A stretch of 64,000 bases of DNA from NCBI GenBank assembly GCA_030762895.1, contig CM061063.1, positions 104,058,210 to 104,122,209 of the forward strand, written 5' to 3'. Each line of letters starts with the position of its first letter. The first letter of the stretch is position 1. The translations under genes and the position numbers were made by a program. Below, piece by piece: positions 44,958 to 56,181 of the stretch. The notes beneath the pieces are model-generated. The model searched no databases and was not told the DNA's origin. It worked only from the letters and a program-made list of their open reading frames with translations. Origin of the DNA: Sophora flavescens (Eukaryota; Streptophyta; Magnoliopsida; Fabales; Fabaceae).

Positions 44958-46320
44958 CAGGTAAACACAAGAAGGGGGGTTGAATTGTGTTTGTTAATAA
45001 GCACACACAAATAGATCTTTTAGAAGCTTAACAAAAGCAATATCAAAACCCCACAGTCAGTACAAACAAATAAAACTGAAGAGTTTAGGGATAGAAGATT
45101 CACGCAATAGATTTTATCATGGTTCACTCTCTTCCAACCAAGAGCTACGTCCAGTCCCTTCGACTTGAAGGTTTTATCCACTATTTCTCCAAATAGATTA
45201 CAGCCAATTATTCAACACCTCTTCAAGCTTACACGTATTCCTTTCTTACCAAGCCTCTCCAGGCTCTAAATTTAACAAATAGATTAAACTTATGATCTTC
45301 TTAACTCACTATGTGTGAGGATATGAAAGTTTAAGATCAGATGAATATTTTCACAATATTCAAACTAAAAGATTACAAACTTTTGCTTTTGAAAGAATGA
45401 AAGAATAAGAGCTTGTTCTAACAAGTATTGTATTGGCAGAAGTTGGGCTAGCAAAAAAGTCATTCTTCAGTATATGAGGTCTTCTATTTATAGTGACCTT
45501 CTTCTTCACTTGTATTTCTTCAACAGTCACTTTGAATAGTCTCGTTTAGAGATATCATTGAATGCATAATATCCGTTGTGACTGAAGGTTTTATCTTGGC
45601 AATGCTGAAATGTACTCTTGGTTATCAAGGTAGCACGAAATGGAGGCTCACTGTTCTGTACATTGCAGTTTAAAAACTGTTGTTCCTCCTTTGTGTACAA
45701 TCCAGCTTTTTCCAGTCACAAAGTTGTCATTGTACGGATCGTGTTGCAAGTTTCAATGTACTATTCTGCTTTTTGTATTTCTTTGATGGTACTATGATTT
45801 TCTCGCAAGGAAACAAAGCACTAACCGGATAAAACAAATGGAAAGAACAAATATTCTATTGAATTAAATATCAATCATTTGAAATAAATTTATTGTGGAT
45901 CATATTACATTTATTCAAGTTTATAACAACATATACATAAGAGATAGAAGCTCGTCTATTCAGAAATCTCCGTCCACACAGTTATGTGTAAGAACGAAGT
46001 TTATTCACTTTCATTTAAACTCGTCCACTGACGTGGCATATACTCTCATCTATCAAGTCTTTGTACTTGCTATACCTCAGTGAGTTATCATAATCTTCGT
46101 CTGGTGACGTGGCACTTAGAGCTCGTATACTTGATTATTTTATTTCTCAGTTTATTCAATTCTACCAATTATTCCCGTCTGCTGACATGACAAACTAGAC
46201 ATGTCTACTTATAAAATTTTAAGGCTCAAAACTAAATAACCTTTGTTAAATAACAACTAACACTTTACCAAGAAAATTCAATTCTTTTGTTAACATCAAA
46301 ACTTAGAGATTAATTAAATT
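44958..46320. mobile_element. Unclassified insertion in copia leader
   Basis: The copia leader changes character at GGTAAACACAAGAAGGGGGG and only resumes copia-like sequence near 46320. The inserted block starts with the G-rich AGAAGGGGGGTTGAATTGTG motif that I associate with dispersed plant repeats. It ends near TTTTGTTAACATCAAAACTT. It may be a solo LTR or a non-autonomous element. No target duplication or ORF was found, and the borders are approximate. Confidence 0.35.
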
Positions 46321-46369
46321 CAAATCACTTTGGTTCCAACATCCTGTTCATCTTTCTACATCCGGTTCT

Positions 46370-47588
46370 TCACCCTGGAAGATGACAATCCTTTTTTCTT
46401 GCATCCTTTTGACCATATTGGATTGTCTCTGGTGACAAATCCTCTCACCAGTGATAATTTTAATTCATGGAAGAAATCTATGAAAATGGCACTTATAGGC
46501 AAGAGCAAATGGGGTTTCTTAGATGGAAGCATTGTAGCTCCACCAGAAGGAGATCCTTTGTATCGATTGTGAATTAGGAACAATTCAATTGTGAGATCTT
46601 GGATCCTGAATTTTGTTTCAAAGGAATTGCAATCCACTGTGATTTATTCCTCTTTAGCTGCTGAAATTTGGAAGGATCTCCAAATTAGGTTTAACCAAGA
46701 GAATGGTCCTCGAATTTTTCAAATGAAGAGAGCCTTGCACAACTGCAATCAAGGTTCACTTTCTGTTTCTCAGTACTTTGCCAAGGTCAAGTCTCTGTGG
46801 GAAGAACTTGGAGAGTACAAACCTGATCACACTTGAATTGTGGAGGTGTACAACCTCTCTTGGATTATCTTCAAAGAGAGTATGTGCTCATATTTCTTAT
46901 GGAACTCAATGAAGTCTACAATCATGTTAGAGACCAGATTCTGATGATGAACCCAATTCTCAATATCCAACATGCTTTCTCATTGGTGATTCAAGAAGAA
47001 AAGCAACTAGAAATAGGGAATGGTTCTTCTGATGCTCCTATGGCATTTGCTGTCGGAAATTCTTCTCAGCAATATCAGTCAAATGTGAAGAAAGATAGAC
47101 CAATGTGCTCTCGTTGTGGTATGCTAGGTCATACCAAAGACAAATGTTTCAAGATCCATGGCTATCCCCCAGGCCATAAGAAGCACAAGGATTTTCAGCC
47201 TCGAGCAGTGAATCTCATCACTGATTCTGTCCCTGCCAACCAAAGTGATGTGCCTATGAGCCAACACCAATATCAACAATTGATCAGCCTCTTGCAGTCC
47301 CAAATGACTCGGCAAGCAGTTTTTGATCATCCTCAGTCAAGTGAATCAAATCTTGGTATGAGTTTTTCCACTTTTTCCTTAGGTTCACCAATATCTTCTA
47401 GTACCTGGATTTTAGATTCAGGAGCCACTTCACATATTTGCCATTCTCTAGATGTGTTTACTAGTTATACAAATCTTGCTCATAGCTCTGTCACTTTACC
47501 TAACAATGCCAAAGTTCCAGTTTCAGCTATAGGTCAAGTGTCTTTAAATTTTGAATTGTTTCTTAAAAATGTACTTTACATTCCTTAG
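46370..47588 (+). pseudogene. Copia Gag and protease, with stops
   Basis: The copia Gag pattern begins HPFDHIGLSLVTNPLTSDNFNSW near 46401. A TGA at 46570-46572 and a further frame change near 46835 interrupt it. The segment QYFAKVKSLWEEL and a zinc knuckle CSRCGMLGHTKDKCFKIHGYP follow (about 47107-47165). The protease active site DSGATSHIC is near 47427. The frame ends in a TAG at 47587-47589 just after VLYIP. Confidence 0.8.
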
Positions 47589-47589
47589 T

Positions 47590-50555
47590 TTCATGTCAAT
47601 CTAATTTCAATTAGTGCTCTTATTCATGACACTAACTGCTCTGTCCTATTTCATGGTGCCTGCTTCTTGATTCAGGACAACAAGCTCAAGAAGGTGATTG
47701 GCAAGGGTAATCTGTTCCAAGGCTTATATCTGTTTGAAGCCAACCTTGCCAAACCTGTCACACACCACATCAATTCAGATAAAACTGTATGCAATGTAGT
47801 TAGAATAAATGATGCACAATTGTGGCACTCTAGACTAGGACACATATCTGATCAAGTACTTAAGACTCTTAGTACTAAAATTCCTTTCTCTTTTGTACAA
47901 GAAAGCAGTTATGTAGACTGTCTTGTATGCCCTTTGTCAAAACAGAAGATATTACCCTTTGTATCTCACAACCATATATCTGAAAATGTTTTTGAATTGA
48001 TTCACTGTGATGTGTGGGGTCCATTTGCTACTGCAACTCATAATGGCATGCATTATTTTCTGACAATTGTTGATGATAGTTCAAGATTCACTTGGACTCA
48101 ATTAATGAAACATAAATCAGATGCACCCCAGTTGATAAAGAACTTCTTTAAGTTCATTTATACTCAGTTTAATAAGTCTATTAAGGCTTTCAAAAGTGAT
48201 AATGCCAAAGAGTTGGCACTTACACAATTCTTGCAACAAGAAGGAACACACCATCAATTTTCTTGTCCACACAGACCTGAGCAGAATTCAGTTATGGAAA
48301 GAAAACACCAACACTTGCTCAATGTGGCTCGGGCTCTTATGTTTCAATCAAAGGTTCCTCTAGCCTTTTGGGGAGAGTGCATTTCTACTGCCACTTTTCT
48401 GATCAACAGGACTCCCACACCTGTGCTAGACACCAATTCCCCATATGAGGTTCTGTTTAATCAGGCACCAGACTGTGCTAGCATGAGGATATTTGGATGT
48501 TTGTGCTATGCCTCTACTATCCCAGCTCAGAGAACCAAGTTCAGCCCTAGAGCCACACCATGTGTCTTTGTTGGATATCCAGCCAACTATAAAGGTTACA
48601 AATTGTGGAGCATCCTTGACAGAAAGTTCTTTGTATCTCGAGATGTTACCTTCCATGAATCAATCTTTCCATTTCATACCTCTTCACCTCAACAAAACCA
48701 TGATTTCTTCAACCACACAACCATCCCTACACAAATTCCAGATATTACCTTTTTTGATCCTCCCATACCACCAAATACTGAGCCACTTGAACCAAATCAA
48801 CCTGATCCTGACCCACCTGACCCCAACCCACCTGATCCTAACTCACCTGATCCAAATCATGACCACCCTGGTCTTCCCCAACCAAATCCTAACCTTGTTC
48901 TTAGAAGGTCTACTAGAGCACATAATCCTCCTAGTTACCTTCAATACTACTTATGCAATGTCACTTACCCTATTCAACAATTTCTGTCATATGACAGACT
49001 CTCCACCACATACAAACAATATGTTCTGCAAGTGTCTGCCATTTTCAAGCCTCAATACTATCACCAAGTAGTCCAATATCTTGAATGGAGAAAAGCCATG
49101 GCAGAAGAATTGGTAGCACTTGAGGCAAACCAAACTTGGACAATCCAATCACTTCCACATGGCAAACAAGCCATTGGGTGCAGATGGATCTTCAAATTCA
49201 AGTACAAGGTAGATGGCATCCTTGATAGATACAAGGCTAGACTTGTAGCTAAAGGCTACACTCAACAAGCAGGAATTGATTTTTTGGACACCTTCTCTCC
49301 AGTAGCCCAGCTAACAACAGTGACGGTCTTACTTAGCAGCACATCACAATTGGAACCTCCTACAGTTAGACATGAACAATGCCTTCTTAAATAGTGAGTT
49401 GGATGAAGAATGTTCGTGCAAATTCCACTTGGCTATCCAATCAAGGGGAGAAACTTGTATGCAAATTGAAAAAGTCCTTGTATGGACTAAGGCAGGCTTC
49501 AAGACAATGGTTCCTAAAGTTTTCTTCCACCATCCTAAATCATGGTTTTCAGCAATGTAGTGCTGATACTTCACTATTTACAAAAGGTTCAGGCTCTACT
49601 CTAGTCATGCTACTAGTTTATGTAGATGACATCATCATTGCTAGTCCTAACAATGATGAAATAGCTCACACTCATAGCCTATTAGAAAATCACTTCAAAT
49701 TGAAGATTCTCAGGGATCTCAGATACTTCCTTGGACTGGAAATTGCAAAGTCCAAGCAAGGTATCCACCTCATTCAGAGAAAATACACTTCGCAGCTCCT
49801 TAGTGACACTGGTTTCTTGTCCTCTAAACCTCTTCCAATCCCAATGGATGCAAACATTCTATTGAATGCCACTGATGGTGAACCAATGGAAGATGTTTCT
49901 TTGTACCAAAGACTCATTGGAAGCTTAATGTATCTAACGATCACTCGGCCAGACATCACCTTTGCAGTAAATCGATTAAGTCAGTTCATGGCCAAGCCTG
50001 GAACACCACACCTTCATGCCATCCATCATCTACTGCAATATCCGAAAGCTTCACCAGGACAAGGACTTTTGTTTCCATCCTCCCCTTCCATGAAAGTTTC
50101 AGCCTATGTAGATGCTGATTGGGGCAGTTGTCAAGTCACTCGAAAGTCAACTATAGGTTTTTGTGTGTTTCTTGGAACCTCTCTCATTGCTTGGAAGTAA
50201 AAAAAAAAAAAAAGAATACAGTGGCAAGATCCTCTGCTGAGTCCGAGTATCGAGCACTAGCCACATTGACATCAAAACTGCTATGGTTGAAGCAGCTTCT
50301 ACAAGCCTTTGAAGTGCCTTTACCATCAGTTATGTGTATTGTGATAGCAAGTCTGCAATTCAACTTGCCAGTAATCCTACTTGCCATGAAAAATCCAAAC
50401 ATGTGGACATCGATTGCCACTTCATCAGGGAGCATGTACAATCAGGTTTCTTAAAGCTGATCCATGTGAAGACTCAACACCAATTGGCTGATCCCCTAAC
50501 CAAGCACTGCCCAAACCTCCATTCCAACAACTTATATCCAAGTTGGGCATCTTAG
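47590..50555 (+). pseudogene. Copia Pol: integrase, reverse transcriptase, RNase H, frameshifted
   Basis: The integrase (LWHSRLGHIS, DCLVCPLSKQK, HCDVWGPF, FKSDNAKEL and the final catalytic E near VMERKH) and a Pro/Asp repeat linker (PDPNPPDPN) lie in one frame to about 49394. The reverse transcriptase starts there (WIFKFKYKVDG, RLVAKGYTQQ) and continues in another frame with KKSLYGLRQASRQW and the catalytic YVDDIIIA near 49620. After LIAWK a 14-A run at about 50198-50213 brings a TAA and disrupts RNase H (TVARSSAESEYRALA). A further shift precedes MYCDSKSAIQLASNP. It cannot be functional. Confidence 0.85.
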
Positions 50556-50582
50556 ACAAATACTTGCCAACTTGAGGGGGAG

Positions 50583-50808
50583 TATTAACCATAGAGAAAG
50601 TCATCAAAATGTAATTTAATTTGAGTTTCATTTATATGTAAAAGTTTGTTAGAAATTCAGTTTTTCTATTATTAGACACTGCTGAGTTAGTTATGGCAGT
50701 TAGTCTTTTTCCCTCCATTTCACTATGTATATATACTTCAATTCATTGAGAAATGAATCACTTGATTCAGATCATTCAAGCCATCCAATATATCTTACAA
50801 ATTCAATA
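50583..50808 (+). repeat. Copia 3' LTR
   Basis: 226 bp, starting TATTAACCAT right after GGGGGAG and ending TTCAATA, then TSD GAGAA. Confidence 0.85.
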
Positions 50809-50813
50809 GAGAA

Positions 50814-52810
50814 GGATCCACACTTGAGAAAATTATTGGGATAAGAGTGATCTCAATTTTGAGATTGCAATTGAAATTTTGAAGTAACATAAAAAAAAGG
50901 AAACAAAATTATTTAAGACAACTTTGATGATCTATGTATAGTAAATTGTCATGGATATTAGTGAAATTCACATTTATTTTGAAAAATTGGAAAGATTAAC
51001 ATAAATTAATATTTATTTAATTTTGAAAAAAGTCATATCCTCTGTCACAATAAAGGTAACTTTGTGATGTATTGAAGTGTTTAAGGAATGAAGTGTGAGA
51101 ATGACTCTTATAAATTAGTATTTTTTATCATTTTTTGTAGTTTCTTGATAAGATGCTTTTGGTGGTTTTTCAAGTTTAACAAAAATATATAAATATATTT
51201 TGAGATAGGGAATATTTTGTTAGTGTTTTTGTGGACATTGGTAGAATGTATCAAACCATGTAAATTATGAGTTTCTTTATTTTCTTGAGTGTTTTCATTC
51301 TCAATTGTTCTATGTGGTTTCTTTAATAGTAATATTAGAGTTATGACTATGGAAGAGAGGGAAAATCTTTACGACCAAATTAATCAATTGAATCATCTAG
51401 TAAAGCAAATTGAACCCTGGACATAAAATCTCTAAAGAGGAATAGTCATTGTTGTTGTTAGCTGCAATTCTTTGGTTTGTTAAATACTTGTAGGGAGGAC
51501 AATGTTAAAGTTGGATGAGGTGATTATGGCTCTACTAGATAATAACATAAAGATAAAATAAAAATAAAAATGAGACTATGGATCCAAAGATCGTATATTA
51601 GCTATTGAGGAGCATAAGTAACGGAAGAGTAAGTCAAAAAGAGAAGGTGGCCTAAGAGGAAGTTCGCGATCACAATCAAAATAACTAGATATGAATAGTA
51701 TAATGTCCACTTATGAATGAGGTGAATAAGTTGATACGTGCAAGTTAAAAGTCTCGGTCCCTCCCAAATAATCTGGTCAAGCCCTGAGGAAGAAAACAAT
51801 ATTCTCTTATTAGTAATGAGAGAATGTCATTAAGTTAGTTTAGGTAATGGATTTTGTTGCCTTAATGCACATTTGTTGAGATCACGCAATGTTCGAAACC
51901 TTGGAATCTAATAGAGTTTGGCCATTTCAAGTTAGAAAATAAAGGCAAAATAAAGTTCGAAGGCAACCGAAGTCCGATAATGAGGTTCTAAAATTGTACA
52001 TTCCAAACTTTTTATAATGTGATGTCGATTACTATATTGTTGTATATGATGTTCAATGGAATCATTTGACAACTTTAACGATATGTTAGTTCACAATATA
52101 TGAAATTAAAAGCAAAACATTAGAATTTCTATGAAGGTAACACAGCTATGATAAGATATTTCTAAATAGAACAAAAACATTTTAAAACAAATCATAGAAA
52201 TCAAAGAAGTTCTTACCAATCAAATAAGTTTTCTATTTTTGTTTTGTTTTAAAAACATATTTTTGGAACAAATTTACCAAGTGGGTTTTTTTTTCTCCAA
52301 CATTTAAAACTTTTTAAAATAATGTTATTATCAAACAAAATTTTTATTTTTTATTTCAAAAATCGTTCATAAAAATTACTTTACAAAATAGTTAAAAAAA
52401 AATAAACATATGAAACGATGCGTTGAGTGAGGGTCATCAGAGGATGCGCCCAACTGTATCTTGTTCTTCCTTCCGCCACAGTGACAGTGTTAGGGTTTTA
52501 CAGATTTTGGCACAAGCACAATCACAGTTCAAACCATGCATTGGATCCATCAAGGACGCGATTTCTCATCGCGAACTTTAGTTTCTCGTCGCACACTCTA
52601 ATTTATCGCGCTACACGGTACGGTTTTTTGTCCTTTGATTTTCTCGTTCAGCTTCTAGATTCAATCAATCTACTTTGTTCACATGGGTTCGCGATTCAAT
52701 GGATTATTACCCTCAATACGTTGACACAATGAGGTTCTCGAAGCTTCCAGTTCGTAGAAAAAAATCGATTCTTTTATTGTGGAAATTGTATTTTCCTAGT
52801 TTTATTTCAG
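50814..52810. other. Intergenic, possible gag remnant
   Basis: Mostly AT-rich. Near 51342-51425 a short frame (MTMEERENLYDQINQL...) resembles the start of a retroelement Gag. 51600-51690 is Arg/Ser/Gly-coding debris, probably a degraded retrotransposon. The last 400 bases are presumably promoter and 5' leader of the PPR gene. Confidence 0.35.
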
Positions 52811-52820
52811 AGTTTCTGAG

Positions 52821-52871
52821 ATGATGATGATGGATTCTAACCATGAATTCATTAATCCTTTTAGGTTCTAG
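52821..52871 (+). CDS. Upstream ORF in PPR leader
   Basis: Four consecutive ATG codons start a 16-codon frame (MMMMDSNHEF...) that ends at TAG 52869-52871. It overlaps the first PPR ATG (52843) and stops one base before the second in-frame ATG (52873). It could bias initiation to the second ATG. Real use is unproven; an intron acceptor at 52808-52810 may lie just upstream. Confidence 0.35.
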   Translation: MMMMDSNHEFINPFRF

Positions 52872-54294
52872 GATGGTTCACAAAATCTCTCATTTTTTGA
52901 ACATTTCGCGTAAATTATGTAACCAACCGTTTCCTTGTGATGATGACGATTATGAGGTTAGAAATGGATTTGCATTGGTTGAGGAGCCTTTGAAGAAAAT
53001 TTGTGTAGATAATACAAGTGGAGGCATCGATTTGAACGAGGACGATAGCTACCACCAAAGGCAATTTTCACCTAGATATCAGTTAAAGATGGATGTTGAG
53101 AGGGTTATTGAGGTTCTTGGACAAAATGGTCCTGAGTTTGATTTTAGATTGGCTTTGGATGAGTTGCGTATAAGGCCATCGATGATTCTTGTGAGAGAGG
53201 TTCTGTTCATGATGTTGAAAGGCATAAACTGTGGGAATAAGGGCAGGTGTGCCAGATTGGCATATAAATTTTTTGTGTGGTGTGATCAGCAGGAGGGTTA
53301 TCGGCACACTGCAAACTCCTATCACTTGATTTTGCAGATATTTGCAGAGTGTGAGGAGTTTAAGGCAATGTGGAGGGTAGTTGATGAGATGATTGAGAAA
53401 GGGTTTCCTGCTACCGCACGTACTTTCAACATTTTGATTCGTACTTGTGGTGAGGCAGGTTTTTCTAGGAGATTGGTGATGAAGTTCATCAAGTCAAAGT
53501 CATTTAACTACCGACCTTTTAAGCACTCTTATAATGCAATTCTCCATTGTCTTCTCGTTTTAAACCAGTACAAGTTGATTGAGTGGGTTTATCGACAGAT
53601 GTTGCTCGAGGGTTTTTCCGCGGATGTTTTAACTTATAATATTGTCATGTTTGCCAAGTATAGACTTGGGAAGTTGTATCAGTTCCACAGGTTGCTTGAT
53701 GAGATGGGTGGTTATGGCCTTTCTCCTGATTTTCATACTTATAACATTCTTCTTCATGTTCTTGGTAGAGGAGACAAACCGCTTGCAGCTCTTAATCTTT
53801 TAAATCACATGAGAGAAACCGGTATAGAGCCAACTGTTCTTCATTTCACCACATTGATAGATGGACTGAGCAGAGCTGGAAATCTGGATGCTTGCAAGTA
53901 TTTTTTGGATGAAATGATAAAGAATGGGTGCATGCCTGATGTGGTGGCATACACTGTAATGATCACGGGATATGTGGTGGCTGGTGAGCTTGAGAAAGCT
54001 CAGGAAATGTTTAATGAGATGATTTCTAGAGGAAAAATCCCAAATGTATTTACATACAATTCCATGATTCGTGGATTGTGTATGGCGGAAAAATTTGATG
54101 AAGCATTCTCAATGTTCAAGGAAATGGAGACCAAAGGTTGTAGTCCAAATTTTGTTGTCTACAGTACGTTAGTGAGGAGTCTGCGGAATGCTGGAAAGCT
54201 TGCTGAAGCTCATAAACTGATAAGACAGATGACGGAGAAGGGGAAGTATGCCCACCTTCTTTCAAGGTTCAAAGGGAAAGGATATAAGAGATAG
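52843..54294 (+). CDS. P-class pentatricopeptide repeat protein
   Basis: An uninterrupted 483-codon frame with no introns, as is usual for PPR genes. Nine consecutive 35-residue P-type motifs run from about residue 158 to 473, with family words such as FNILIRTCGEAG, YNIVMFAKYRLG, YNILLHVLG, TTLIDGLSRAG and YNSMIRGLC. The N-terminal 60 residues are basic and hydrophobic at the start (VHKISHFLNISRKLC), consistent with a mitochondrial or plastid presequence. It resembles the Arabidopsis At1g55630-type proteins. PPR proteins bind organelle RNA, one nucleotide per repeat, and act in processing, stability or translation. The start is either MNSLILLG at 52843 or MVHKIS at 52873. The second is more like family starts and follows the upstream ORF. 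No defects seen. Confidence 0.92.
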   Translation: MNSLILLGSRMVHKISHFLNISRKLCNQPFPCDDDDYEVRNGFALVEEPLKKICVDNTSGGIDLNEDDSYHQRQFSPRYQLKMDVERVIEVLGQNGPEFDFRLALDELRIRPSMILVREVLFMMLKGINCGNKGRCARLAYKFFVWCDQQEGYRHTANSYHLILQIFAECEEFKAMWRVVDEMIEKGFPATARTFNILIRTCGEAGFSRRLVMKFIKSKSFNYRPFKHSYNAILHCLLVLNQYKLIEWVYRQMLLEGFSADVLTYNIVMFAKYRLGKLYQFHRLLDEMGGYGLSPDFHTYNILLHVLGRGDKPLAALNLLNHMRETGIEPTVLHFTTLIDGLSRAGNLDACKYFLDEMIKNGCMPDVVAYTVMITGYVVAGELEKAQEMFNEMISRGKIPNVFTYNSMIRGLCMAEKFDEAFSMFKEMETKGCSPNFVVYSTLVRSLRNAGKLAEAHKLIRQMTEKGKYAHLLSRFKGKGYKR

Positions 54295-55493
54295 TCGGAT
54301 AGTAGATTGTCTGATTGGAGATGTTAACTCACTCGCGATCAACATATTATCTGATTAACTGTGAGTCTGCGGCCAATTACCTGCTGGTTGTTCAGCTGGT
54401 GCAGAAGCTGGAGAAAGAAAGAATGTGATTTCTCCCTTGTATATTTTTCAACTCTCAGTAACGGACATGTAAACCTGTAAGCCCATTTTTTTTATAATAT
54501 AATGATCGATATCACTTGTCATGTGTGTTTATCGTTCATAATATTTATCGTTCAAACTGGCAGCAACAATAGTGGTACTATGTAGGTGCAGATGACTAGA
54601 TAGTGTCATAATGATAATAATATGAATTGAAGAAACATGTTGGGTATACTCAGTTCTACATTATTGCTTGCAGATGTTGAACCATTATGAGCGAAAGCAA
54701 CGAGAGCACTGAGTTATTGGTCACTTGGTTCATTGGTCAACTTCCTCAATTCTAAAGCAAGCAATATCAGCTTAAAATTGCATTAAGCTATTTCTGAGAG
54801 CTAATGTACAGTATTTCATTTTGTTGCTTCCCAGATGCATGCTTAAGTTCGTCGCTTTGCTTCTGCCGCTACAAAGACAGCCATTAGTTTGCTGTCATGT
54901 TCCAGATGAAGATTCAGAAGCACATCCCCTTACTCTCAGGTTATTATTTGGCTGGCTCATTTGTTGGCTAGATATCTTGTGCTGACCCATGATATACATC
55001 TTTTGTCATCATCCAAAGTGTGGTGAGCAGTGCATGCTGATTGACATTTTACACATGTATGAATACTATTGCCTATGCAATACAATATTCACATCGCACA
55101 ACAATTTCTATTGGATGCTATACCGGATATGTATCGATGCTATTGCCTATCCAATACTCACCTTGCACTACATGTTCTATTGCAGATGCCTATGGTGTTG
55201 GCATATTGAAGTTTTGGGTCTCAAATAACTGAAAAACACTCCCATCGGTATATCTAACTCCGGTAGTCCTGCTGATCTTTAGTGCAAGCTTTAACTCTGA
55301 TAAGTGATAACTTATTGCAGTTGTTTTTTTTGTACATCAATTTCCATTACTTATCATTCATTTCAAAATTTCCTAGGTAGAAACAACATAGATTCATGTA
55401 TACTCATTCTTTTGTCAACCTAATGCGATTGGAAGGTGAGAAATATTTTGTTGACCCGTTGAGACTATTTTTTATGTAATTGCATGTTTCATG
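54295..55493. other. 3' flank of PPR gene, no further gene
   Basis: Probable 3' UTR, then AT-rich spacer. The small frames near 54989-55232 overlap in two phases and show no family features. Confidence 0.45.
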
Positions 55494-55501
55494 ATATTTA
55501 T

Positions 55502-56013
55502 CAAGGTTTTCAAAATCGGACCGGCCGGGTTAATCGGGAATCGTGACCTTGACCGGTCCGGTTTACAGGAAAAACCGTCCCTATACTGAACCGGTGGAAA
55601 AACCGGAGAAACGGTTCAAAACCGGTAAAACCGGTAGTGAATCGGCCTGAACCGGTTTCTTTAAAAAAAAAAATAGTATAAAAGGATTTGGGTCATCCTA
55701 GCCAAAACCCAATTCTTTTGTTTTCTAACATATGTGGGCTGGTTGTAAATTTTGGGTTGGTTTTTCCTATGAAGATTTTAACATACATCTTTATAATTAT
55801 TTAGATTAATTTCAAAATAAAAAAAATTGTGCTTAATAATTTTAGTTGTTATGTTGTTTTTTTGTTTAATATTGTTACAAATATTATATAAAAAATTAAA
55901 ATAATATTATTTAATTATAACCGGTTCAACCACGGTTCAACCTCGGTTGGATCATTGAACCTCGAATCGCTGTCTTCACCGGTTCGATGGCTGGTCCGGT
56001 TTTGTAAACCTTG
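55502..56013. mobile_element. hAT foldback MITE (CAAGGTTTTCAAAA family), intact
   Basis: A 512-bp element with perfect 8-bp duplication ATATTTAT (55494-55501, 56014-56021). Inverted ends are CAAGGTTTTCAAAATCGGACC and the complement of GGTCCGGTTTTGTAAACCTTG. The arms are rich in ACCGG. The centre is AT-rich with a GGATTTGGGTCATCCTAGCC segment shared with the copies at 43-44.5 kb. Confidence 0.9.
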
Positions 56014-56085
56014 ATATTTATGCGTTTCTAATCTTCAATTCATTTGTATACAGATGCTGTCATAATTCTATATATTGATTCTTCA

Positions 56086-56181
56086 CTGTCTGATTTGCTA
56101 TCTTGCTAGTGATCCTTTCAGTATGCAGAGGTGCTGTCTGATTTATTACCTTGCTAGTGATCCTTTCAGTATGCTGAGGCC
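56086..56181. repeat. 48-bp tandem duplication
   Basis: CTGTCTGATTT starts at 56086 and 56134. CTAGTGATCCTTTCAGTATGC is repeated 48 bases apart. Two copies, few differences. Confidence 0.85.

Larger units (their letters stand above)
44635..50808 (+). mobile_element. Ty1-copia LTR retrotransposon, decayed
   Basis: Short LTRs (44635-44852, 50583-50808) are flanked by a perfect 5-bp duplication GAGAA (44630-44634, 50809-50813). A primer site TGGTATCAATAG follows the 5' LTR, and a polypurine tract TTGAGGGGGAG precedes the 3' LTR. Domain order is Gag, protease, integrase, then reverse transcriptase and RNase H, the copia order. The LTRs differ by about ten substitutions plus gaps, so it is older than the Athila element. 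Gag and Pol carry several stops and shifts, and an extra segment of about 1.36 kb lies between the primer site and gag. LTR ends are TA...TA instead of TG...CA. Confidence 0.9.

Noticed and set aside
54989..55232. Cys-rich 79-codon frame
   Set aside because: Two overlapping frames of similar length, no homology, no splice or promoter support.
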